A stretch of DNA of 6,723 nt from DASZCR01 sp035942915 (GTDB taxonomy: Bacteria > Acidobacteriota > Blastocatellia > Pyrinomonadales > Pyrinomonadaceae). The position numbers and the translations under genes are program-made. The stretch spans positions 1-6,723 of the forward strand of contig DASZCR010000304.1 of the NCBI GenBank assembly GCA_035942915.1. The letters are read 5' to 3'. The notes under the pieces were generated by a model that saw only the letters and a program-made list of their open reading frames with translations, had not been told where the DNA came from and ran no database searches. Positions 1-5,168 of the stretch are shown here, piece by piece (within the stretch, counting starts at the first letter, position 1; every line of letters starts with the position of its first letter).

Positions 1-195
1 GGAAACGGGTGAACGGCCGCGCAAGTCAGGGAGTGCGAAGTTGGTCTGGCCGTTGCCGCCGTAGGTCGTGCCGAGAATGGAAAAAAGCGCCGTGTTCTGT
101 GCGATGGAGAGGATTTGCCCGGCGCAGAGCGCCCAGCCGCGAGGGGCGAAGTTGCCTGCAAACATCCTAATCTCGCCTATAAAAGGTTCAGACAT
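1..195 (-). CDS. Phage tail collar domain protein (microcystin-dependent-protein type), 5' part only
   Basis: The first 65 codons of a gene reading leftward off the window edge. The translation begins MSEPFIGEIRMFAGNFAPRG, then WALCAGQ (21-27), an NTALFS..LG segment (34-42), TYGGNGQ (44-50) and LPDLRGR (55-61). This order (G.I..F.GNFAP.GW..C.GQ, then GT.YGG.G...F.LPDLRGR) is the hallmark of the tail collar domain found in phage tail fibre tips and in bacterial MdpB-type proteins, usually of about 170-190 residues. The start ATG at 195-193 is supported by an AAGGAG ribosome site at 212-207, 11 bases upstream. Such proteins are thought to be structural or receptor-binding; a cellular role for chromosomal copies is not established. 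No other phage gene is visible, so whether this belongs to a prophage cannot be decided. It is divergent from the hydroxylase/sulfotransferase operon. Confidence 0.9.
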   Translation of the reverse strand, partial: MSEPFIGEIRMFAGNFAPRGWALCAGQILSIAQNTALFSILGTTYGGNGQTNFALPDLRGRSPVS

Positions 196-381
196 AGTCT
201 ATCGGTCTCCTTGAACCGGAGCGCGCACTGTCTGCTCTGGTCAATCAAAGTTATATGGGAAGTGACCAAGGATGCCGGCCGCGCTGCGCGAGAGCCTCGT
301 AAAAATCGCACGGGAGAACGTCGTGTGTGCTTCTCATCCCTTCGGCGAAAGCTCCGGCTTCGTTGGCGCGTTTAGCGTAAG

Positions 382-406
382 CGTTGATGCAAATGCGACA
401 TCAACG
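382..406. repeat. Inverted repeat / hairpin, function unknown
   Basis: The arms CGTTGATG (382-389) and CATCAACG (399-406) are perfectly complementary over 8 bp around a 9-base loop, CAAATGCGA. A second short stem, CGGC (405-408) with GCCG (414-417), overlaps the first by two bases, so the two could compete. There is no U-tract on either side, so it is not an obvious intrinsic terminator. It could be an operator, an RNA element or part of a dispersed repeat. Confidence 0.45.
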
Positions 407-470
407 GCGCGAGGCCGCTGATTGTAAAGCTTCATCGCGTGCAATTCAAGAAGAGTCACATGAATGGTAG

Positions 471-497
471 TTGAAAGAATGAAGGTAAATTTATAGA
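471..497 (+). promoter_or_regulatory. Candidate promoter for the hydroxylase-sulfotransferase operon
   Basis: TTGAAA at 471-476 matches five of six bases of a sigma-70 -35 box, and TATAGA at 492-497 matches four of six of a -10 box. The spacer is 15 bases, shorter than the preferred 17, which lowers confidence. It lies in the most AT-rich part of the gap and would give a leader of roughly 60 bases before the ATG at 566. Confidence 0.3.
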
Positions 498-565
498 CTG
501 CTTCAGGCTCGAATGGCTTCAGCTTTAATTCCCACCTGAAGGGGCATTGGACGCCAGCACGACGG

Positions 566-1378
566 ATGCTCAAATCCTACAAACTCCCTTTAAGTTTCGA
601 TTCCGCGCCGCTCAAGCGCGACCTCGAACGAATCCCCGCCGAAGCGTGGACGCGCCACTTCAACGCGCGCTATTACGAAGGCGAGTGGAGCGGCGTCTCG
701 CTGCGCGCCGGTCTCAGCGCGCTCAATCAGTTGTATCCAGACCCGGACGACCCCGCAGGATATTGTGATACAGAGATGCTCGACCTTTGCCCGCACATAC
801 GCGAGGTGCTGGCCGGTTTTCGCTGTCCGCTGAAGTCGGTGCGACTGCTCAAACTCGCGCCCGGCTCGCGCATCCTCGAACATAGGGACTACAAACTCGG
901 CTACGAGGAGGGCGAGGTGCGCCTGCACATTCCCGTGCGCACCAACGAACGGGTCGAGTTTTATCTCGACGGCCGCCGACTCGTGCTGAAGGAAGGCGAA
1001 TGTTGGTTCATCGACTTCAACTTCCCGCACCGCGTCTTCAATCATGGCGCGGACGAGCGCATCCATCTCGTCCTCGATTGCGTCGTCAACGACTGGCTGA
1101 AATCTCTCATTCCGTTTGAAGACGAAGACTGTGAGGATTCGTCCTTCATGGTCGCGGATGGGCGCGGCGAGACGACGCGCGAGAGCTTCGAGCGTTTTCG
1201 TCAGACGGTTCTTCAGGACGAGACGCTGCAAGAGAGTCTGCGCGAGACGAGCGATGTCAAGACCTTCGTCACGCAGGTTGTCCGACTCGGCCACGACTTG
1301 GGACACCATTTCACGGCTGCCGATGTCGAGGAGGCGCTACGCGCCAGCCGTCGCGCGTGGCTCGAAAGGTGGCTCTGA
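566..1378 (+). CDS. Aspartyl/asparaginyl beta-hydroxylase-like Fe(II)/2-oxoglutarate oxygenase with C-terminal Nif11-like domain
   Basis: 270 residues in two parts. Residues about 85-177 form a cupin-fold oxygenase of the Asp/Asn beta-hydroxylase family, which hydroxylates unactivated carbon using Fe(II), O2 and 2-oxoglutarate. Visible motifs are EHRD (H106, D108), RLHIPVRTN (119-127), GECWFIDFNFPHRVFNHG (144-161) and ERIHLVLD (164-171). H106 and H155 are the likely iron histidines, D108 a possible third ligand and R165 the likely 2-oxoglutarate anchor. Residues about 206-260 (F..FRQTVLQDETLQ..L, then D..F...V.LG.D.G..FTAADVEEAL) read as a Nif11-like domain, otherwise known mainly as the leader region of RiPP precursors. 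An acidic linker (184-191) joins the parts. There is no signal peptide, so it is cytoplasmic. The ribosome site is weak. The stop overlaps the next start (TGATG), implying translational coupling to the sulfotransferase. The substrate is unknown. Confidence 0.88.
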   Translation: MLKSYKLPLSFDSAPLKRDLERIPAEAWTRHFNARYYEGEWSGVSLRAGLSALNQLYPDPDDPAGYCDTEMLDLCPHIREVLAGFRCPLKSVRLLKLAPGSRILEHRDYKLGYEEGEVRLHIPVRTNERVEFYLDGRRLVLKEGECWFIDFNFPHRVFNHGADERIHLVLDCVVNDWLKSLIPFEDEDCEDSSFMVADGRGETTRESFERFRQTVLQDETLQESLRETSDVKTFVTQVVRLGHDLGHHFTAADVEEALRASRRAWLERWL

Positions 1379-2373
1379 TGACCGGCCTCTTTCCTCCGTA
1401 CGGTTGGACTCCGATTCGCGTCTACTTCGACAACGGGCGCGCCTTCGTCGATTGGTGCGACACGCGCGACGTGCGCTTCACAGACCCCTTCTTCGACGAG
1501 ACCATCACGCGTTGTTTGCGTCGCCCCTTCAACCAACTCTTTCGCCACCAGACGCCCGTCGAACTTCTCCTCGAACGACAGGCCGCGACGCAGGGGCTTG
1601 CGCCCTCCGGGTTTCTCTTCCACACCTCGCGCTGCGGCTCGACGCTCGTCGCGCAGATGCTCGCCGCGCTCCCGCAAAACCTTGTCATCTCTGAGGCCAG
1701 CCCCATCGATACCGTCCTGCGCGCCAACGCGAGCCTTCCCGGCCTCACGGAAGAGACGCGCATAGACTGGCTGCGCGCACTTGTCTGCGCGCTCTGCGAG
1801 AAGCGCGGCGAAGAGATGAAGCACTGCTTCATCAAACTAGATAGCTGGCACACGCTCGACATCAAACTGCTGCGCCGCGCCTTCCCAAGCGTGCCGTTTG
1901 TCTTCCTCTACCGCGAGCCGGTCGAAATCATCGTCTCGCATCTCAGGCGCAGGGGCGCGCAGATGATTCCCGGCGTGCTCGACCCTTCGCGTCTTTCGCT
2001 CGACGCGCAAACCGTCGTCACGATGCCGCCCGAAGAGTATTGCGCGCGAGTGCTCGGAGAGATTTGCCGCGTGGCGCTCACGAACTACGAAGACGATTCC
2101 ATGATGCTCGTCAACTATCGTCAACTGCCTGACGCCGTCTGCACGCGTCTGCCCGATTGGTTCGGCGTGCACTACACGGATGAAGAGCGCGCACGGATGT
2201 CGAGCGCCGCGCAGTACGACGCCAAGAACCCTCTGCTCCCGTTTGCCGACGACACAGAGACCAAAAGGCGCGAAGCCGACGAACGGGTGCGCCTCGCGGC
2301 CGACCGCTGGGTGCGCCCCTTCTACGAAGACCTCGAAACGAAAAACGCAGACGCCGCGCCACCTCATCCCTGA
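1378..2373 (+). CDS. PAPS-dependent sulfotransferase family protein
   Basis: 331 residues. The family moves a sulfuryl group from 3'-phosphoadenosine-5'-phosphosulfate (PAPS) to an acceptor hydroxyl or amine. The 5'-phosphosulfate loop is GFLFHTSRCGSTLVAQML (78-95, with T83, R85, G87, S88, T89). The 3'-phosphate motif is FVFLYREPVEIIVSHL (174-189), with R179 and S187 as the expected binding residues. A YRQLP segment (247-251) and a charged C-terminal helix ending WVRPFYEDLE (311-320) also fit this family (Sulfotransfer_3 type). No signal peptide or membrane segment is seen, so it is cytoplasmic. I chose the ATG at 1378, which shares one base with the upstream stop and has AAAGGTGG just before it, rather than the in-frame GTG at 1357 inside the hydroxylase gene. 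Coupling to a hydroxylase suggests the acceptor may be a hydroxyl made by that enzyme; this is inference. Confidence 0.88.
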   Translation: MTGLFPPYGWTPIRVYFDNGRAFVDWCDTRDVRFTDPFFDETITRCLRRPFNQLFRHQTPVELLLERQAATQGLAPSGFLFHTSRCGSTLVAQMLAALPQNLVISEASPIDTVLRANASLPGLTEETRIDWLRALVCALCEKRGEEMKHCFIKLDSWHTLDIKLLRRAFPSVPFVFLYREPVEIIVSHLRRRGAQMIPGVLDPSRLSLDAQTVVTMPPEEYCARVLGEICRVALTNYEDDSMMLVNYRQLPDAVCTRLPDWFGVHYTDEERARMSSAAQYDAKNPLLPFADDTETKRREADERVRLAADRWVRPFYEDLETKNADAAPPHP

Positions 2374-2384
2374 ACCCACCGCCC

Positions 2385-2419
2385 CACGAAACGAAAAGGG
2401 CAGCCCGTCAGGCTGCCCT
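2385..2419 (-). terminator. Intrinsic terminator downstream of tRNA-Arg, possibly bidirectional
   Basis: AGGGCAGCC (2397-2405) and GGCTGCCCT (2411-2419) form a perfect, GC-rich 9-bp stem with a 5-base loop. Read on the minus strand the stem is followed by TTTTCGTTTCG (2396 downward), a good U-rich tail for ending the tRNA-Arg transcript. On the plus strand the hairpin starts 24 bases after the sulfotransferase stop and is followed only by CGACTTCTT, so termination of that operon would be weaker. Confidence 0.75.
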
Positions 2420-2438
2420 CGACTTCTTGAATTCCCGA

Positions 2439-2463
2439 TACACCCGGCAAGGCTCGAACTTGC
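2439..2463 (-). pseudogene. Orphan tRNA 3' fragment (T arm plus acceptor strand)
   Basis: On the minus strand these 25 bases form a perfect T arm: GCAAG (2463-2459), loop TTCGAGC (2458-2452, matching the TTCRANY consensus) and CTTGC (2451-2447). They are followed by a 7-base acceptor 3' strand, CGGGTGT (2446-2440), and an A at the discriminator position. No anticodon arm, D arm or 5' acceptor strand precedes it; only 12 bases separate it from the intact tRNA-Arg. The sequence differs from that of the tRNA-Arg 3' end, so it is not a simple duplication of its neighbour. It could be the remnant of a second tRNA gene or an att-like scar from an element that targets another tRNA. A CGGGTG acceptor strand is common in other arginine tRNAs, but the identity cannot be fixed. 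Confidence 0.55.
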
Positions 2464-2475
2464 GAAATAGCTTGA

Positions 2476-2550
2476 CGGGCCGTGAGGGACTCGAACCCCC
2501 GACACCTGGTTCCGAAGACCAGTGCTCTATCCAAACTGAGCTAACGGCCC
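2476..2550 (-). tRNA. tRNA-Arg (anticodon UCG)
   Basis: A full cloverleaf reads leftward. The acceptor stem is GGGCCGT (2550-2544) with ACGGCCC (2483-2477), followed by discriminator G at 2476; no CCA is encoded. The D stem GCTC/GAGC encloses AGTTTGGATA. The anticodon stem CTGGT/ACCAG holds loop CTTCGGA, placing UCG at 2515-2513, which reads the Arg codon CGA. The T stem GGGGG/CCCTC with loop TTCGAGT contains one G-U pair. A at position 20 of the D loop together with C35 and G36 are known arginine identity elements. The first 24 bases of the tRNA are also the last seven codons and stop of the HNH gene on the same strand. A terminator lies downstream at 2385-2419. Confidence 0.96.
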
Positions 2551-2994
2551 GTAACGTCTAATATATCTATAGGTTTTCAATCGCTCAGAAGTCTTACGAC
2601 GATGGCAGTTTGCACAGCGAACGTCACATTTGACAATCTCCTTCAACAGGGATTCCCAAGACGCGAAAAGATAGCCCATCGCAGACACATTATAGGATTT
2701 CTCGCCGCGCACATGGTCAAATTCTAAAACGACCGGGTCGGCTTCACCACAATCGACGCAAGGATGAAGTTCAAGGTATTCGTATAGCTTACCGTTTAAT
2801 TCGTCAGATAATTCCTTGCGTCTGACCCGCGCTTTTCTAACGTAATAACCTACGTTGTTTGCATAATGATTCTTGCCGAAGCTTCGACCACACAGCAAGC
2901 AGTATGAATGGCGCGTGCCTCTACTCTTGTTGCGATATGGAAAGTCTTCCAGCGGCTTAGCTGTTTGACACTTTATGCAGATACGTTCCTCCAT
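2527..2994 (-). CDS. HNH endonuclease with N-terminal zinc-finger-like cysteine pairs
   Basis: 155 residues. The N-terminus carries two CxxC pairs, CIKC (6-9) and CLLC (32-35), likely one zinc site. The HNH nuclease core follows: CVDC (79-82), LEFDHVRGEKSYNVS (90-104, catalytic-type H94) and CDVRCANCHRRKT (123-135, with C127, C130, N129 and H131). Such proteins cut DNA with a ββα-metal site and are common as free-standing mobile genes in phages and bacteria. Start: the ATG at 2994-2992 is preceded by GGGTGA at about 6 bases; a GTG at 3003 is the alternative. Codons 149-155 and the stop (GPLAQFG) are encoded by the 5' end of tRNA-Arg. Two hand-counted rows give 48 % and 42 % GC, against 63 % in hemQ, which suggests transfer. 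The target site is unknown. Confidence 0.9.
   Translation of the reverse strand: MEERICIKCQTAKPLEDFPYRNKSRGTRHSYCLLCGRSFGKNHYANNVGYYVRKARVRRKELSDELNGKLYEYLELHPCVDCGEADPVVLEFDHVRGEKSYNVSAMGYLFASWESLLKEIVKCDVRCANCHRRKTSERLKTYRYIRRYGPLAQFG
2553..2580 (-). promoter_or_regulatory. AT-rich tract just upstream of tRNA-Arg, candidate tRNA promoter
   Basis: Reading leftward, TTGAAA (2580-2575) is followed by TATAGA and TATATT (2565-2560), ending about ten bases before the first tRNA base. The 9-base gap between TTGAAA and TATATT is too short for a standard pair, so only the -10-like box is persuasive. The tract codes for the LKTYRYIRR part of the HNH C-terminus and may be original tRNA 5' flank absorbed into that reading frame. 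Confidence 0.3.
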
Positions 2995-3024
2995 AATGCT
3001 CACCCGCTATCAGGATGACGCCTA

Positions 3025-3059
3025 CGCTTGCCGGATGTGTGCTTTCCGAGCGGCAAGCG
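3025..3059 (-). terminator. Hairpin after the cytochrome c gene, possible weak terminator
   Basis: CGCTTGCCG (3025-3033) pairs perfectly with CGGCAAGCG (3051-3059) around a 17-base loop. On the minus strand it begins 17 bases after the cytochrome c stop, the usual place for a terminator, and sits before the HNH gene. There is no U-tract, so it may instead act with Rho or protect the 3' end of the mRNA. Confidence 0.35.
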
Positions 3060-3076
3060 ATGATAGCACAGGAGCG

Positions 3077-3568
3077 TTATTTGTGTGCGGGGGCGCTGGT
3101 GTTGGCGTTGGTGTTGTTGGCGGATGACGCGCCGGGAGTTTGTCCGTGAAACTCGCGGCGGATGTAGCGGACGAGTTCATTAATCTGTTCGGGCGAGAGA
3201 CGCTTCTTGAAGGAGGGCATGTCGTCGTGGCCGTCGGCGATGATGTCGGCCAGATGTTTGTCCGTGTCTCTGCGCCCGTGCTCGCGCAGGTTGACGACTT
3301 TGATTTTCTTGCCTTCTTCCAGTTCGACTTCGCCGCCCGTGCCGTCGGCCTTGTGACAGCGGACGCAGGTGGTGTTGTAGGTGGAAGCGGCGGCAGCCAG
3401 TTCGTCGGGCGTCGGTGTGGGAGCGGCGGGTGTGGGCGATGCCTGTGCGGAGGTGTTGGCGTTGGCTGTGTTGTTCGAGCGGTTGTTGGCTGTCTCGTTG
3501 CCGCCACCGGCGCAGGCGAAGGCTGACGTGAGCGTGACGAGGATGAGCACGAATTTGAAAAGTTTCAT
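3077..3568 (-). CDS. Secreted small cytochrome c (class I, single heme), probable lipoprotein
   Basis: 163 residues. A hydrophobic signal runs from MKLFKFVLILVTL to SAFAC; C19 could be lipidated, though the lipobox (AFAC) is not canonical, and cleavage after AFA by signal peptidase I is the alternative. Residues 24-54 are a flexible linker rich in Asn, Thr, Ala and Pro, and a similar tail occupies 144-163. The heme domain (55-142) has CVRCH (68-72) for covalent heme attachment and M117 (DDMPSF) as the likely second axial ligand, with the usual closing helix LSPEQINELVRYIRR (124-138). It should be a soluble or tethered electron carrier on the outer face of the cytoplasmic membrane, plausibly the partner of the b-c protein encoded upstream. 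The ATG at 3568 is preferred over TTG at 3577 because it starts cleanly at the signal peptide; a GGAG lies 12 bases upstream. Confidence 0.9.
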   Translation of the reverse strand: MKLFKFVLILVTLTSAFACAGGGNETANNRSNNTANANTSAQASPTPAAPTPTPDELAAAASTYNTTCVRCHKADGTGGEVELEEGKKIKVVNLREHGRRDTDKHLADIIADGHDDMPSFKKRLSPEQINELVRYIRREFHGQTPGASSANNTNANTSAPAHK

Positions 3569-3634
3569 GCGAAGCAAAGTCTCCGGTTAAGACGCGGGTT
3601 TTGGTAGCCGCTGAGGTTGATTGAAAGCGGCGCG

Positions 3635-3663
3635 AGTATAGCGCAGGCGCGGCAGGGTTTGAA
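3635..3663 (-). promoter_or_regulatory. Candidate sigma-70 promoter for the small cytochrome c
   Basis: On the minus strand TTCAAA (3663-3658, four of six matches) and TATACT (3640-3635, five of six) are 17 bases apart, the optimal spacing. It lies in the 124-base gap between the cytochrome b-c and cytochrome c genes and would give a leader of about 60 bases. The small cytochrome can therefore probably be transcribed independently of the Rieske/cytochrome b operon. Confidence 0.5.
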
Positions 3664-3692
3664 AGCGCGTCGGATGGCGCATGAGCACCTCG

Positions 3693-5168
3693 CTATTTGA
3701 GCGTCGTAATCCATTCGGCGATGGCGCGTTTCTGCTCATCTGTCAGTTTCGTGGCGAAAGAGGGCATACGTGGTTCGAGTCCGTAGCTGCCGGGGTCGTT
3801 GATGATATGGATGAGGTCTGCGGTCGTGCGTTGCGGGCGCGCGGAGATGCCTATCAGGGGAGGGTTGACGAATTTGCCTTCGCCGCGCTCGCCGTGACAG
3901 CGTGCGCAGTTGTCCGTGTATGCGGCGGGTGGGTCGTTGGTCTTGTCGTCGGCCGCAGACGCATTGGGCGCGACGACGCCTGTCTGCTTCGGCACGAAGG
4001 GCGCGAGACGGAAGTCTGCTTCCTGTTGCGTCTGTCTCGCCAGTTGTTCGCGGATGGTCGGATTGCGCGCGTCTTCGAGGTAGGCGAGCGCGGTCAGGCC
4101 GCCGACGAGCAGGAGGCCGATGGAGAAGACGGCGATGCCGAAACGGCTCGGCCTGTGGCGAGCGGCGCTCTCAGCTTGCGTGTGCGGGAGGAAGGGCAGC
4201 ACGGCGAGTGCGCCAAGCAGCAGACCCGGCACGACGAGTGCGGCGAGCGAGGCAAGCGGCGCGGGCAGATACTTCAAAAGCTGAAAGAGCCAGAGGAACT
4301 GCGCGCTAGGGCGTGGCAGATAGCCTGCCTCGACGGCGTCTGCGGCGGGCGCAAGCGGCGCAGGCCAGCGCGCCGCGCAGAGTGAGAGCGCGACGAAGAC
4401 GAGTGCGACCGTCAAGGCGTTGCGCATCATCTGCGCGCGCGTCCAACTCGTGCGCGGCTCGACGCGTTCTGTTTCATCAGACGCTTCGACAGGTGTTTCG
4501 CGAAAGAGAAACAGGCGCGCGACGACGGTGAAAAGAATCAGGAAGGGAAGCAGGAGGACGTGCAGCGCGTAGAGGCGCGAGACGGTGAGCGTCGAGAGTT
4601 CCGCGCCGCCTGCGAGCCACGCGCGCGCCGCGTCGCCGACGAAGGGCAGTCCGCCCGCGATGCTCGCGGCCACGCGTGTGCTGTAGAAACCGCGCGCGTC
4701 CCAAGGGAGCGAGAACCCTGCGGCGCTCTCTGCCGAGACGAGCGCGAGCAGGACGAGCGTGGCCGTCCAACCGACAGGACGGCGACGGTAAGCGCCGCGC
4801 CAGAGCATCTGCGCGAGGTGTAGGATGAGCGCGAGGGGAAGCCATTGCGAGCCGTGATAGTGGAGCGCGCGAATCCAAGAGCCGGCGCTGACGGCCTTCT
4901 CGATGAAGGTGACCGTCGCGTGTGCATCTGCGGCTGAAGGTACGTAGTAGAAGGCGAGGAGCGCGCCCGTGACCATCTGCAAGGAGAGCAGGAGGACGAC
5001 GACTCCCGTCGTCGTGCGCGCCCACGCGGCGAGTCCATGAGATGGCTCGTCGGCGAGCGTCCGTGCGATGGCGTCGAAGTTGGTGCGGCGCGCACGTCGT
5101 TCGTCGAAGCGTGCCTCATTGGTGCCGGTCTGCTTTGTCGTTCCCGCGCGTTCGTTCATTCGCCTCAT
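3693..5168 (-). CDS. Cytochrome b (bc-complex type) fused to a C-terminal cytochrome c domain
   Basis: 491 residues. A full-length cytochrome b with about eight membrane helices (roughly 54-75, 106-126, 134-154, 198-222, 249-268, 288-304, 306-330, 343-363) is followed by a linker and a cytochrome c domain (about 412-491) with CARCH (421-425) and likely ligand M468 (RMPSF). Helix B keeps both heme histidines, H103 and H117, 14 apart. The cd region GFSLPWDARGFYSTRV (151-166) resembles Gram-positive menaquinol-type proteins. Helix D keeps H203, but the partner position 14-15 residues on is A217/R218, so one heme b ligand is missing. The PEWY motif of the quinol-oxidation site reads PSAQ (287-290), within an otherwise clear YLPRPSAQFLWLFQLLKYLP. 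It should carry electrons from quinol via the Rieske protein to cytochrome c. Its ATG overlaps the Rieske stop (ATGA). Confidence 0.92.
   Translation of the reverse strand: MRRMNERAGTTKQTGTNEARFDERRARRTNFDAIARTLADEPSHGLAAWARTTTGVVVLLLSLQMVTGALLAFYYVPSAADAHATVTFIEKAVSAGSWIRALHYHGSQWLPLALILHLAQMLWRGAYRRRPVGWTATLVLLALVSAESAAGFSLPWDARGFYSTRVAASIAGGLPFVGDAARAWLAGGAELSTLTVSRLYALHVLLLPFLILFTVVARLFLFRETPVEASDETERVEPRTSWTRAQMMRNALTVALVFVALSLCAARWPAPLAPAADAVEAGYLPRPSAQFLWLFQLLKYLPAPLASLAALVVPGLLLGALAVLPFLPHTQAESAARHRPSRFGIAVFSIGLLLVGGLTALAYLEDARNPTIREQLARQTQQEADFRLAPFVPKQTGVVAPNASAADDKTNDPPAAYTDNCARCHGERGEGKFVNPPLIGISARPQRTTADLIHIINDPGSYGLEPRMPSFATKLTDEQKRAIAEWITTLK

Larger units (their letters stand above)
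196..565. other. Divergent intergenic region, AT-richer than its flanks
   Basis: About 370 bases separate the start codons of two divergent genes, so promoters for both should lie here. Rows 421-480 and 481-540, counted by hand, have 37 % and 42 % GC, well below the coding regions. The region holds the ribosome site of the tail-collar gene (207-212), a perfect 8-bp hairpin (382-406) and a weak plus-strand promoter candidate (471-497). A TATAAC box reads leftward near 252-257, but no -35 sits at a normal distance. I see no convincing protein gene: the minus-strand open frame at 334-573 has only a TTG start, runs into the hydroxylase gene and resembles no family I know. Confidence 0.6.

Noticed and set aside
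361..420. Possible integron attC-like site around the intergenic hairpin
   Set aside because: The GTTRRRY/RYYYAAC core motifs are not present in the right arrangement, and no cassette structure is seen.
334..573. Minus-strand open frame of 79 codons in the intergenic region
   Set aside because: It starts with TTG inside the hydroxylase gene, has no visible ribosome site and resembles no family I recognise.
1357..1377. GTG start of the sulfotransferase at 1357
   Set aside because: It lies inside the hydroxylase gene; the ATG at 1378 is stop-coupled and has AAAGGTGG upstream.
1837..2505. Minus-strand open frame beginning within the tRNA-Arg gene and running antisense to the sulfotransferase
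   Set aside because: Its N-terminus is a translation of the tRNA and terminator region, and the rest is a shadow of a motif-bearing gene.
3681..4385. Long plus-strand open frame opposite the cytochrome b-c gene, and similar frames opposite or shifted in the other genes
   Set aside because: High GC produces long chance frames; these translate to Arg/Ala-rich sequence without motifs, while the opposite frames are clear cytochromes.
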